Shown one piece after another: positions 35,751-47,705 of a stretch of 64,000 nucleotides of DNA (positions within the stretch are counted from its first letter, which is position 1; each line of letters opens with the position of its first letter). A program made the translations under genes and the position numbers. The stretch is from the NCBI GenBank assembly GCA_037176725.1, contig JAZBRS010000060.1, positions 57,006,001 through 57,070,000 on the forward strand, given 5' to 3'. The stretch comes from Posidonia oceanica. Taxonomy: Eukaryota; Streptophyta; Magnoliopsida; Alismatales; Posidoniaceae. The notes under the pieces were generated by a model. The model searched no databases and had not been told where the DNA came from. It saw only the letters and a list, made by a program, of their open reading frames with translations.

Positions 35751-36879
35751 GAATTGACTGAGAAGTCCGACTGCATATGAGATATTCGGACATGTCACTG
35801 TCAAGTAGATTAGCTTCCCAATCAGTCATTTATATCTCCCAACATCCTCATATACGCCTGTAGAACCATCCCAGAAGGTTGGTGTCTGATTAATAGGAGT
35901 ACTTTCTGGTTTGCATTCTTGTGAGACCTGTCTGTTGGAGAAGATCAAGTGCATATTTTTTTTGAGATAGTACCATCTTCCCTTTGGCATAAGCAAATTC
36001 AATTCCTAGAAAATACTTAGGACGTCTCATATCCTTTGTAGTGAAGTACTATTGTAAATATTGATTGGTTTTCTGATGTCTATAGCATCACTCCCTGCAA
36101 GAATGATATCACCAACATATACTGCTAACAAGACACAATTATTGGTGTTTTTCTTAATGAACACCGAATGGTCTACAACACATCTTGTGAAGCCAAAATA
36201 CATCACCACCTTGCTGAATTTGTCAAACTACGTTCTCGAACTTTGCTTGCGGCCATATATGGCTTTCCTGAGAAGGCACACACTGTTCTCCTCCTGAGCA
36301 ACATATCCTGGGAGTTGCTTTATGTAAACCTGTTCTGCTAAATCACTGTACAAGAAGGCATTCTTCACATAAGTTGGTGTGGTCCTACGACTTATTGATA
36401 GCAAAAGACAAGATCACCCGTATGGAATTAAGCCGAGCCACTGGAGAAAAGGCCTTCTCATAGTCAATGCCATATGACTATGTAAAGCCGCGGGCCACCA
36501 ACCACACTCTGTCCACTGAACCATTAGGCTTGTACTTGATAGTGAATACCCACCGACAACTAACTATGCTTGTTCCTTTAGGCTGAGCAATCAAATCCCA
36601 TGTACCACGAGTGACTAATGCTTGCATCTCCTCATCTATGACTGCCTTCCAATGTGGTAGAAGCAGTACTTCTTGATAGTTCTTGGGTATAGACTCTGAG
36701 GATATAGATAAGGCAAACTGGCGAAAATATGGGTGAAGGAAATTATATGAAACAAAAGTAGAAATGGGATGGATAGTGGAAGGCCGGGTACCTTTGCGTA
36801 GGACAATGGGCATATCAAGGTCCTGTAGTGGAAGATCTGCAGAGGAGAGTGGTGGCTCAGTTTGAGTTGGCAGATGCAT
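35751..36879 (-). pseudogene. copia D reverse transcriptase (broken)
   Basis: WKAVIDEEMQALVTRGTWDL and GTSIVSCRWVFTIKYKPNGS open the domain. The catalytic region near 36.09-36.14 kb reads VYVGDIILAGSD, so VDD has become VGD and the active site is lost. Confidence 0.87.
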
Positions 36880-37103
36880 GTTTCGTCTTCAATGATATAT
36901 CTGTAGTGGACGAGGCATATTTCCCTGCAAAGGTCGTTGTTGATTACCCCCTGTATCTACAATCTCAACAGGAAAAGGAATAGGAGTAGTAGTAGGAGTA
37001 GTAGGTGAATCTGTAGAGTCAAAGTAGGATTTAGACTCCTAAAAAATGACACTGGCAGACAAAAGTAACGACGACTCGGAGGATGATAGCACCGATATCC
37101 CTT

Positions 37104-37869
37104 TTATGTTCTAGAATACCCCACAAATATACACCTAAGGGACGGAGGAGCTAATTTATCAAGTCTTGGACTTAGATCCTGAACATATGCAACACACCCA
37201 AAAACCTTTGGTGGAAGACAGAATAGTTCCTTATCAGGACACAAATGTCTAAGAGGAATCTTACCACCGAGAGGTGCAGAAAGTATCCTATTAATGAGGT
37301 GGGCAGCAGTGAGCACAGCATCAGACCATCAGAGGAACGTTCATCTTCAACAAAATGGTGCGGGTGACGTCAAGTATGTGTCGATGCTTGCATTCTACCA
37401 CCCCATTTTGCTTAGAGGTATGTGGATATGAGGTCTGATGAAGAATCTCCAATGAGGCACAATAATTTTGGACATCTCTTTGAACAAATTCAAGAGCATT
37501 GTCAGTCCAAAAAATTTTGGGAGTAATGGAGAAACGATTTATTATTTCAGCACATTTTTTTTTGATAATGTCTAATACATGATCTCTATCCTTAAGAAGA
37601 TACACTCAAGACATTCAAGAATAGTCATCCACAAAAACAACATAATATCGATAGCCAGATACTGACAAACCACGAGTAGGTTCCCAGATGTCACAATGAA
37701 CTAATTCAAAGGAACTCTGACTACTAGACAACTTAGAACGCCTATAGATAGCACAATGGTGCTTACCTAAACGATACGACTCACAAACAAAAGGCTTAAT
37801 TGTGATCCAAGGAAGAGCTTGTTGAAGATTGCGATGCGATGGGTGACTAAGACGGCAGTGGCATAGCAA
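37104..37869 (-). pseudogene. copia D integrase (broken)
   Basis: LCHCRLSHPSHRNLQQALPW, ELVHCDIWEPTRGLSVSGYR, FWTDNALEFVQRDVQ, VVECKHRHILDVTRTI and SPRLDKLAPPSLRCIFVGYS appear in order over two or three frames. Confidence 0.87.
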
Positions 37870-39140
37870 CGAAGACTCTGTAGTAGATGCAACAGATGCT
37901 AATTCACTAGGTAATTATCCCAAACCAGCATATATACACTGCGACTATGCTCACGGTCCAAATCAATCCTCCTCTCTGTCTGCAGATCTTGAAAAGTACA
38001 ATGACATGGAAAGAAAATTATAGAATAGTAATGTTGTCGGGTAATAGCACTAAGGGAGAGTAAAATCAGGCACATAAAGTACTTTATCAAGAGTGATCTA
38101 GGAAGTGGCATGAACCACACCTTCCTCAGAGACAACAATGGCGCCCATTGGTAATGGAAACAGTCAGAAAAGGTCTTGAGCACCTAATATATGTGAGGAA
38201 GCCTAGAGTTGATAATCCAAGAACTATCATTAGAAGCTAATAAGGCAGTCATACCTGAAGAGGATGCATGGGAGGCAGTAGCAGTGAGCTGATTGTCTTG
38301 GAGCTGAAGAAACCTGTCATAATCAGCCATAATTAGCCTGGGAGATAGTTACTGTCTGAGTGGATGAATCATTAGAAGATGTCTCTGTCACATGTCTAGT
38401 CCAGGGAGGTCTATCAAACTTGCTCTAGCAGCGATCTAATGGATGATTGGTATGACCACAGTGATCACACCGATGAGTCTCACGTCCGCCTGCTGACGAT
38501 CTGCCACGACCATGGCCATCACGACCACGTCCTCTAGTGGAGGTAACTAACGCCGACTGATCAGGAACTAGAGCAAGAGTAGCAGTTGAGATCCGTAGGG
38601 CTCGAGAGAAGGTGGACGAAAGAGATGGAAGAGTCTCTGCGCCAAGAATCGGACCACGAATTTGAGACGTCAATGTGGGACTGAGCCTCGCTAAGAAGAT
38701 AGCTACAGTTTACTCCTCTCTGTACTATCGCATCTTTGAGACGTGTAAAACTCCTAAATAGAACGTTCCCCCTGACGGTGGGTAAAAAGTTGCTTATATA
38801 TCTTATGTCCATAAGTACTGTCCATAAGAATATCTAGGCAATAATCTTCTTATGTCCATAAGTATTGTGCAGAGTTTGCCAAATCTTCCTAGTTAGTCGT
38901 AGCATCATCACACGTCTGGAAATGTCCTCATTCATACTATTCACAAGTCATGATATTATGACATAGTCATCTGCGAACCAATCCTCATATGTGGCATCCT
39001 TTGCATTGGGGGGATCATCAGTATGATGGTGGATCTTTCGATGTGCACGGTGCACCTAAGAAAGTCTCAAATGCTTGTGACCAGAAGAAAATTCTTGTCG
39101 TTCAACTTTATGGATGTCCCAGAGAGATTTTTCAACCATG
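37870..39140 (-). pseudogene. gag: copia D gag, zinc knuckle and protease (broken)
   Basis: The knuckle THRCDHCGHTNHPLDRC is intact at about 38425-38475. Before it come AETLPSLSSTFSRALRI and a Gly/Arg-rich linker. The gag N-terminus (ATSHETWLKNLSGTS) ends near 39.14 kb. The protease part is decayed. Confidence 0.8.
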
Positions 39141-39369
39141 TCTCATGAGAAGTAGCAATAATAATAGGAGTTACAGTCTGATTTTGCCAAGAAGGAGTAA
39201 AAAAAAGCATGTATAGTGCTGTAATCTTCGAAAACAACATAGACCAGCAGTAAGAATCCGTTTCTAGGGCAAAATTTTGTTAATTAGGGCACAACTAGGA
39301 CACATGAACAACCCTAGAGGCAAAAGCATGGACCAGGAAGAAGAAACAGCCTATATCATATCATAACAA

Positions 39370-39610
39370 CCAATGGTCCGGCTGCACAAGCCATCGGTTG
39401 CCACAGGAGAGGCTCCTAGGGCCTGTGGAACCCCTAGGAGATGTTGCTGGAGTGAAGCCGATGAGTTGGAGGAGGCTCGGGTGGCGGTGGATGTGTGGAA
39501 GGGATGCTGCTGGGCCGAAACCTGCGGGTGTGGTGGCCAATTCTGCTGCTGGCCGATGGCAGCTGTGGTGGGGAGAGGAGGAGGGTGGGTGACGGCTAGG
39601 TCTAGGTATT
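39370..39610 (-). other. copia D GC-rich leader
   Basis: GC-rich noncoding leader between 5' LTR and gag. The plus-strand open frames over it are treated as chance. Confidence 0.6.
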
Positions 39611-39627
39611 CCTTGGCTCTGGTATCA

Positions 39628-39771
39628 TGTTGCTATTAGGGAAAGAATGAATCATATTAATGATAATCACTGTTGTTACACATATATATAGGGTTTACCC
39701 CTTATACGGATATCCATATAACATATACCCATATAAGAGATAACCATAACTCTAATAACATATTGCTAACA
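39628..39771 (-). repeat. copia D 5' LTR
   Basis: 144 bases, partner of 35019-35164, with the PBS-like site on its left (39617-39627). Confidence 0.9.
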
Positions 39772-39776
39772 CAGGT

Positions 39777-41443
39777 CAATGGGGTTCTCAAGTGTTTGCA
39801 CATGAATAGTGGCCAACAAAAAAATTTTGTGCCAAACTCAAGTGGATTAAGAAGAAGATTAAATCCTGGTCAAAAGAGGAAATGTGTCATATTGATAAGG
39901 AGTCCAATATGATTAAAGAGAAAATCTCCAAGCTTGACAAAAAGGAGGATGTTGGGACTCTGATGGTGTGTGGTGCTGAGGATAGAGTGCGGCTTAAGCT
40001 TGATCTTGAAAAGTGACTGAAATGTGACAAGATTGCTTGGAGGCAGAGATGTGGAGCTTCGTGGCTGAAGGCAGGGGATAGGAAGTCAAAATTCTTTCAC
40101 AAGGTAGCAAGTGGGCACAGAAGAGTTAATTTACTAGGTTCTATGAAGATCAGTGGTGTTGTCAGATATGAAAAAAGGAAATCAGAAGTGGGGTTGAATC
40201 TTTTTTAACTGAACATTTGCCATTCAGAGGTGGATGGCATTGATTTCAAGAAAATTAGTGTTGTGGATGGTAGTAACTTGGAAGTTGAATTTTCAGAGGA
40301 CATTTGAAAAGCTGTCTTTGTGAGGGGACAAATCGCCAGGTCTGGACAGTTTTCCAATTATGGAGTTGATCAGAGCATTTTGTGTTGATGGTGGTAACAT
40401 TGGTTTGGCTAACTCTACTTTTATTGCTCTCGTTGCTATGAGAGAAGGGGCTGTGGATATTGGAGACTTTTGTCCAATAAGTTTGCTCAATGGGATTTGA
40501 TTTACAAGATTGTTGCGAAATGTCTAGTTGAAAGACTAAAGTGTTTGATGGAGAAATTTATTGATGATTTCCAATCTACTTTTGTTCAAGGTAAGCAGAT
40601 CTTGGACGGTTTTTTGGTGATCCATGAATGCATTGAATCAAGGTGGCATCAAGGTGAACTAGGCGTGGTTTGGAAATTAGTTATGGAAAAAGCATATGAC
40701 AATGGTCATTGGAGCTAAGTGGCGGAATTGGGTGAGTTATTATGGTAGTTCGGCCAAATTCTCTGCATTGGTAAATGATTGTGCAAAAGGCTATTTTGGA
40801 TGTGGTCGTGGCATCAGGCAATGAGGCCCACTTTCATAATTATCGTTCTCTTGTAGAAAAGTGTTTAGGAGAATGTGCATTAAGGTTGAAACAGCAGGGA
40901 AGATTTGTTGTTTTTGCCCTAGCAGGGGTGTTAAGAGTGTACCTTACCTCCAATATGCTGATGATACAATTGTCATCTGTGGCACCTCTCATCAAGAAGT
41001 GATTGACTTAACATGCATTTTGGCGCTTTTTGGGATGATCACTAGATTGAAGGTGAATTTCCAAAAATCCAGTTACAAAAGTGTGTTGTGCGGAGTTACT
41101 TGTCAAGGAGGAAGCATGGTTTATGGGGTGTAGTGTTGTTGCCTTTCCTTTTAAGTATCTGGGATTACAATTGACTGGTGGCAAGATCAGAGTTAGAGAT
41201 TGGAGATCTGTGATCCATAGATTTGGGACATGATTGTATGGATGGATCAGAGTTAGAGATTGGAGACCTGTCTAATCTGCTGATTTATCTGATCTCCATT
41301 TTCAAAATTCCTGAGTCAGTGGCAAATAGAATTGAAAGCATCATGAACCAGTTCTTGTGAAAAGGTGGAAAAAAGGGCCACAAAAGGTTTTCATATGGTG
41401 GCATGGAGAAAAGCATGCAGATTGAAAAAAGATGGCATTGGTC
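39777..41443 (+). mobile_element. L1-type LINE, 3' part (reverse transcriptase)
   Basis: After copia D the LINE resumes with ASWLKAGDRKSKFFHKVASG, then CPISLLNG, LKCLMEKFIDDFQSTFVQGK (start of RT) and YLQYADDTIVICG (catalytic ADD) at about 40950-40980. DLSNLLIYLISIFKIPESVA is the typical segment further on. Frameshifts and stops are frequent. The right edge merges into the TRIM array near 41.44 kb. Confidence 0.82.
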
Positions 41444-43361
41444 ATCACATTTTCCTCTACTCAAACTCTTGATGTTCTTGTCAAGGTCCAAGTTAAGATC
41501 ACTAGACGGTATAGGTACTCTAATTTCTATACACTTCTGACTAGTTGTCTATTTTAATACCACTTGTTATGACCCAAGTGGCCTGCTTTGGTCTGTGACG
41601 AGTCTATGAAACTGCTGTCTTGAAACAACTTAAGTATGACCCACCAACATAGGTCATAACGCTTAAGTCGTAAGTTCTTATAGTAGTACTTCTCTTTTGT
41701 GTATATCCATCATGGACCTTTAATTTATCTGGTATGGGAGTAAATATGCTGAAGCATCTCAAACACATTTGGAGACATTACATTTTCCCCTACTTAACCT
41801 CTTGACAACCTTGTCAAGAGCCACACTAGGACCACCAGACAATGTAGGACCCTAGAGGCGGCTTGTACGAGTCTTAGAGATGGCTCCCACCAACTCACAT
41901 TGGTGTAGTACTTAGCCTCGTACAACAATTAGCTCCTATATTTCTGATTAGTTTTCCCACTTTATACCATCCTATCAAGTCTTGAGCCCAAGCTCAGTGG
42001 TATGGTCCAGTCCACGACGAGTCATTGAAACTGGTGTTTTGAAGCAATTTGAGTACGACCCACCAACATGAGTCAAAATGTTTCAGTCACAAGTTAGTAT
42101 AGTAGCAATTCACTTCTTTATATACCCATTCCAGATCTTCAAATTATCCGATATGAAATTGAAGGAAACTTCCCTAAAACTACCCATAGACATTTAAATA
42201 AAGAATATATTAAAATGGGGAAATCCTTGGACCTTTATTGAGTCATCTCTAATCTTTTTTGTTTGTTTCATTTCAAATTTATTTTTATCCCTCATTCTGA
42301 TCTAGTTGTTAAGCATGTCTTGGGACATTGCATTCATCCCCACTTAACCTCTTGGCATCTTTGTCAAAAGTCATGTCTTGATCACTGTGCGATGTAGGAC
42401 TCTGTAGGTGGCTTGCACGTGTTCTAGAGGCGGCTTCCATCAACTCAATTTGGTGTAGTATTTGGTCTTGCATAGCATTTAGCTCCACACATCTAGCTGG
42501 TTTTCTGATATCATCCTCTTATGACCTGACTGTTCCGCAACGAGTTAAGTGAAACTGCTGTCTTGAAGCAACTTGAGTATGACTCACTAACACAGATCAA
42601 AACAGTTAGTTATATGTTACTATAGTAACAACTCACTTCCTTATGTACTCGTCTTGTATCTTTAAATTATTAGGTATGAGACTAAACATGTTAAAGGACC
42701 TCAACCACCTCAAGCACGTCTCAAGACATTACATTCATCCCCCACTTAATTTCTTGACATTCTTGTTAAGAGCCATGCTAAGACCATCAGCCAATGTAGG
42801 ACCTTAGAGGTGTCTTGTACGAGTTCTAGAGGTGAGTCCCATCAACTTGATTTAGTGTAGCACTTAGTCTCGCATAGCACTTAACTCCTACACTTTCGAC
42901 TGGTTGCATACCACTTGTTCACAACTCGAGTCCAAGGTCTGCTTGACTTGGCTTGTGATAGCTGACTGTAGCCCATGACCTATTTAAACTAGAGCCATTC
43001 TATTTTCGTACTATCGGAAAAACACTCAAGCCATAAGGTACTCTTTATAAGCTCATGGTTATATAGCCCCTACTCATTATTTCTTACTAAGCGATTTGCA
43101 TTCTCCCCTACTTAAACTCTTGACATCCTTGTCAATGTTGAAGGCTGGGCGATGTAGGTAATTTCATTTCCTTATACTTTTGGCTGGCTACTTGCTCTAA
43201 TACCACTTTGTCACAACTCGAGCTGAAGGTCCACTTGCCACATCGTGATCCGTGATCGTAGCCCATCAACCTTTCGACTGGCTACCTACTCTAATACCAC
43301 TTTGTTACAACCTGAGTCGAAGGCTCACTCGCTATGCTCGCGATCTGTGACAGTAGTCCAT

Positions 43362-43578
43362 TAGGGTTGTATGTGGGTCGGGTATGACCCATTCACTCGT
43401 TTCAACCTAACTCGTTTAGAATGGGTAAAGGTAGAAATTTCGTCCATCCATGACCCATTAACTGCAGGTTTACCCGTCAACCTGTAGGTAGTGATGGGTA
43501 TGTACCTGACTTGTAACTTTGTAGGTAAGGTAAGGATAGATCTTTGACTCGCTCTAATCTGACCCGTTTACACCCTTA
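43362..43578. mobile_element. hAT-type MITE, 217 bp, in the TRIM array
   Basis: Ends TAGGGTTGTATGTGGGTCGG and the inverse of CTGACCCGTTTACACCCTTA match the widespread plant MITE group with GGGT-rich hAT-like TIRs. Flanks TAGTCCAT (43354-43361) and TAGCCTGT (43579-43586) differ only by transitions and would be a decayed 8-bp TSD. It splits one TRIM LTR. Confidence 0.65.
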
Positions 43579-43949
43579 TAGCCTGTGACCTACTTAAACT
43601 TGAGCTTTTCCATTTCCATATCTTCGGAAAAATGCTTGAGCTCTAAGGTACTGTAGTATAGGCTTATGGTTATATAGTTTCTACTCATTACTTCTCATTA
43701 AGCGATGTGGGACTATGCATATCAGCGAGGTCATCATGTTTTCCCCCACTTAAATTCTTAATATCCTCATTAAGGTTCAACCTAGGATTACTCGGTGGTG
43801 TAGGTGCTCTTATTTTCCTACACTTCCGACCTGACTGTCTCCTCTCATACCACTTGTCACAACCCAAGCCCAAGGCCCACTCGGCTCGACCCATGATTAT
43901 TGACCGTAGTCTATGACCTACTTAAACTAGAGTCTTTCCATTTTCATAC

Positions 43950-44282
43950 TGTGGAAATATGGATATCCAACTCAAAACTAATTGGCAACGAGTGGAGGGA
44001 TCCATCAATATATAACTACAAGTTCTAGTCCTTACTTTTTCTAATGTGGGACTATTTCAACATTCTCTCTCATTTGTGGCCTCTTTTAGGTCCAACAAGT
44101 GTCTCTTTTGGACATAGGTGGATGTGTGTGGACTTGGGTCTATTTAGGTCTCGTTTGGTTCTGATACTATGTTGAAATATGAACATCCAACTCAAAACTA
44201 ATTGGCAATGAGTGGAGGGATCCATCTATATATAACCACAAGTCCCAGTTCTCACTTTTTCCAATGTAGGACTATTCCAACA
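43950..44282 (-). mobile_element. SMART-like TRIM, 333 bp
   Basis: Two 113-bp LTRs (43950-44062 and 44170-44282) flank a 107-base interior. The interior has a PPT-like attctctctcatttg on one side and ctgatacta (rc TAGTATCAGAACC, PBS-like) on the other. Flanks CATAC (43945-43949) and CATAT (44283-44287) form a 5-bp TSD with one mismatch. The flanking sequence rejoins into a TRIM-array LTR, so this is an insertion into the array. Confidence 0.85.
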
Positions 44283-44394
44283 CATATCATTGGAAAATGC
44301 TTAAGTTGTAAGGTACTCTAGTATAAGCTCATGGCTATATAATCTTCAGTCATTACCGTTGCATTCATGTTGTCTTTTCTTTCTTTCTTCTGAT

Positions 44395-44742
44395 TTGCTA
44401 CTTTTCCTTTTATGAGATTATCTGAGTGCTTTGAGTGTGTTTGGGATGTTTGATTTAGGAGAGATTTAAATGATGATGAATTAAATGACTTTATCTCCTT
44501 GATGACTCTTTTGGATTCCCATGATTCTTCCATGTTGAACTCTAATCTCATAAATGATTCCCATGGTTGTGGAGGTATTAAGATGCTTGCGCAAATGGGT
44601 TTGGAATCATCACATTCCTACGAAGGTTCTTTTTTTTGCATGGCAATTGCTTCATAAAGGTATACTTACTGAGATGGCCTTGAAGCATAGGGGTTTTCAG
44701 TTTACAAGTTAATGCTCTTTCTCCTTTTGTGAAGAAGAGGAT
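44395..44742 (+). mobile_element. LINE ORF2 C-terminal fragment, left part
   Basis: CVWDV-FRRDLNDDELNDF matches the post-RT segment of L1 ORF2, like the copy at 7432. FAWQLLHKGILTEMALKHRG corresponds to the start of the RVT zinc-binding domain. It is interrupted at 44743 by an LTR element. It may be the 3' part of the same LINE that ends near 41.44 kb. Confidence 0.65.
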
Positions 44743-46324
44743 TATTAGAATAAATGAATCTTTATATGGATCTTTGTGTTATCCATTTATTAGGTTTCTT
44801 ATAGGTTAAGTGTGTGTTCTCCTATATATAGAAGATTGTAATCCTTTGTTATTGAATAATACATGATTCTCTTTCTATTTTAACATGGTATCAGAGCTTA
44901 AGGTTTAACAAATAAAAAAAGAGAGAGAGTAGTTGTTGTTGCCGCTGGACCGTCGTCGCCGCACCACCATCGGCAGTGGCGGACCCACGGGAAAATCTCC
45001 TCCTTTCTCATCTTTGACTGCAAATCTTTTGTACTTGGTAACAGCCATGCCATATAAGCAGCCTCCGACATCTCGAACTCGAAGGAGGGGAATCGAGGCG
45101 GAGCCACATGTTATTTCCCTTCCTTAGGGTAGCAACGATGGTCTTCCTCGTGACAGAGGCCTCGAAGTCGGAGCAGGAGACCCCATCGACTACCTTCGTG
45201 TCTTCGGCCATGATGGCTTTGACGATCTTCTTGACGTAGTGCTCCTCCACCACCCTTCGGTTCAGCAAGCTTCAGTCCAACATTTGCAAGATGAACGAGA
45301 GGACGGCGAGGAAGAGCAGAAGAAGGAAGGTTGCGGTGGCGATGACGGACGATGTTGTTGAAACACCATGCTTCGATCTTAAGGTTGCAGCAATCGTGAC
45401 ACAACCAACTTCTAAAAGAGAAAGAGGGAGAAACGAGATGCCTTCACTTATTGTACAACAAGCTCTTCATCACCATCGCCATCAGAGCCCGGCGGTGCGC
45501 CTGAGTCTCCACCTTCGTCCCTTCGGTCCATTGCCAGAGAAGAGGGGAGAATTCGTCCCAATCTCAGAAGAAGTGAAAAAAGAGGTTAGGGTTTAATGGA
45601 GATTTTGTAGAAAAGTACTAAGTTTTTTTGAAATTGCAAAATTGATAAAAAAAACCTTGAAGTTTCTAATTTACAGGAAAATTCAAAACTTTCTGAGTTG
45701 CTACTGCCTACTTGCCTTATTGGTCACTATTTGCCTATCTCTGTTTGTGCGTGGACACGTATTGTCTACGTTTCTCTTGTATTTTTGGATCATGATGGTG
45801 TGTTTGGGAGATTGATTGTGCCGATTTGTTGCCATTTGTCTACAAAATTGGTTCGTTTATGTCGTGTTTTGCTGCGACTCTCCTGTTTGGTGTGTGGACG
45901 GGTTTAAGGCTGTTTGTGTCCTTGGTGTATCTGTTTCTTTGCAGTTATGCCTTGGACATGTGCTGTCCTCCAGTTTTTATACTGATTTCGTGAAAATCAG
46001 TCTTGTGCATGTCTGATTTCGTGAAAATCAGTCTGACTACTATTGTTGTATGCTTGCCTACCTGTTACTGCTACTGCCACTTTCATTCATTTCAAGTTAT
46101 GTAGTTATTTGTCAATAGCACAAAGAATCATTATGTAACAAGTTGTGCATGTTAGAATGTTAGATGTTCTAGCTTGAGAGGGAATGTTAGAGTAAATGGA
46201 TCCTTATATAGATTTTTGTGTTATCCACTTATTGGGTTTCTTATAGGTTAAGTATGTGTTCTCCTATATATAGGAGATTATAATCTTTTGTTATTGAATA
46301 ATACATGATTCTTTTTCCATCTTG
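44743..46324 (+). mobile_element. non-autonomous LTR element, 1.58 kb
   Basis: LTRs 44743-44885 (143 bases, start mutated from TG to TA) and 46185-46324 start T(G)TTAGA(A/G)TAAATG. The Met PBS TGGTATCAGAGCTTAAGG follows at 44886, and the PPT agcttgagagggaa precedes 46185. The 1.3-kb interior has no gag, RT or integrase. It holds a GC-rich stretch with open frames on both strands (minus 45008-45268 and 45111-45404, plus 45291-45596) that I do not recognise and that may be captured host sequence. TSD is unclear (AGGAT left, GGAT right). Confidence 0.8.
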
Positions 46325-46862
46325 GATGTTTGGTATTTGTTCTTCGGATGCTTGATATTAACTGTTGGTGGAGTTAAAAAGTCGGCTTGGCCTTCATGGT
46401 CATACTGTTCACAGCATTGAGTGGTTTTGGGAGAGGTGGTGTGGCCATAGAAGTTTTGGTGGAAGACAATAGGTTGTGTGACTTATGCTACCTAATGCAA
46501 TATAGTAGTTGAGGTGGTTGGAACGGGATAGGAAGAATCTTTGTCATAGAAAGTTGTGACAACATCAAATGGAAGAAGAAGATTTTTAATTTGGTGATCG
46601 ATTGGTCCTCTTCTATGCCTAATGAGAATTCAGTCAACTATAGGGAGATTGCGGCTTGACTAGAGGGTGTTGTTTCTAGTTGAAACTTGGCGTGGGGTTC
46701 TTTGTTTTTCTCTTTGGCCTGTGTTTTTGTCTGATTTCCTTGGCTCTGCTTGTCGAACCCTGTTTTTTTTTTTGTTCTGATCTTACCTACTTGGTTGATC
46801 TCCTTTGTACTTTTTTTGATTTTGGTTTTAATGAAATCTGCTATGTGCTGCTCAAAAAAAAG
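46325..46862 (+). mobile_element. LINE 3' end with A-tail
   Basis: Continuation of the LINE after the LTR element. The last part encodes GFNEICYVLLKKK with TTTGGTTTTAATGAAATCTG before CTC and an A run (46853-46861), the usual plant L1 3' end. Confidence 0.65.
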
Positions 46863-47705
46863 ATATTGACTTGTCATTGACATAATTTCATTATCTAGGT
46901 ATTTGGTTCTTTACTTATGCTTGTTACTTATTTAGTTATCCAATTTTGGTTTAACATGAAGTTGTCTACTAAGCATGTTTCTTGTGTATTTGTCATGTTA
47001 ATTATGGTTTATACATTTCTGAGCATATTTATTTATTTTCTAAGTATTTTCACACCACTTGTGTATAAAAACTAAACCATTGACTTTTAGATCTTTATTT
47101 TCGTTTTTGTTTTTTTTTACCTTAGACACTAACTTTTGCTTGTTTAATTTATCCTAAAGTCTCAAGTTGAAATTCCAATTATTTAGTGGAGTCCTCTGGA
47201 CTTCTGTGTTATTACCATGTATCCATAGACACCTAACACACTACTAATTTTGAAAGGACCAAAGTATGACATGAAGCCGTCATTTTGAATCTTGATCTTA
47301 ATTAATCTTACAACTGTTTTGTCTTTTGTGCCTCATCTTATTCCTGTTTGACATTAAAAAGAAGCTGTAAATGAGTGCATATAGAAGTGTGCAAAAATCT
47401 TTTTTTTTGTCAACATATTATCTTGTGTGCATTTTTACTACTGTTATGAGTGTTTCTACGTATAAGTTTATGGGTTTAACGAGAATTAGCTATTGGTCTT
47501 TCACTCTTTTTGCTTGTTATGGTTGGGCAATTATGAAAAACTCTACAATGTCACTCTTCAGTTTAGCTTATGAGAGAAATCCAAAGAAATTATCTGATGC
47601 TACTTCTCGAATGTAAAATATTTTGAAAATTTGTCAATGCAGCCTTGCTGTAGCATTGTAATTTTTTTCTTTTTCTCCAACTTTAACTGGTTATTCTCAC
47701 TGTAG
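46863..47705 (+). other. intron 5, right end
   Basis: T-rich intron sequence up to exon 6. No repeat recognised. Confidence 0.5.

Larger units (their letters stand above)
35019..39771 (-). mobile_element. copia D: Ty1/copia element inserted in the LINE, antisense
   Basis: LTRs 35019-35164 (146 bases) and 39628-39771 (144 bases) begin TGTT(A/G)CTATTAGGG and end TTGCTAACA on the plus strand. A perfect 5-bp TSD CAGGT is at 35014-35018 and 39772-39776. The PPT (rc GCTTGAGGAGGAG) adjoins the left LTR, and the PBS-like rc TGATACCAGAGCC adjoins the right one. Order on the minus strand is gag, protease, integrase, RT, RNase H. Many stops. Confidence 0.94.
41444..44345 (-). repeat. tandem TRIM array (alternating LTR and internal segments)
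   Basis: About six or seven diverged copies of one LTR alternate with short internal segments. LTR left edges start TGT(C/T)ACAACC(C/T)GAG or similar (about 41566, 41975, 42528, 42907, 43206, 43300, 43853), and right edges end ATTACA/ATCACA next to TTTTCCCC(C/T)ACTTAA (about 41777, 42332, 42731, 43102, 43739). On the minus strand that right side is the PPT and the left side (rc AGTGGTATGAGAG) a Met-type PBS. Same family as 19085-19588. It contains no protein coding. A hAT MITE and a small TRIM have inserted into it. Confidence 0.7.
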
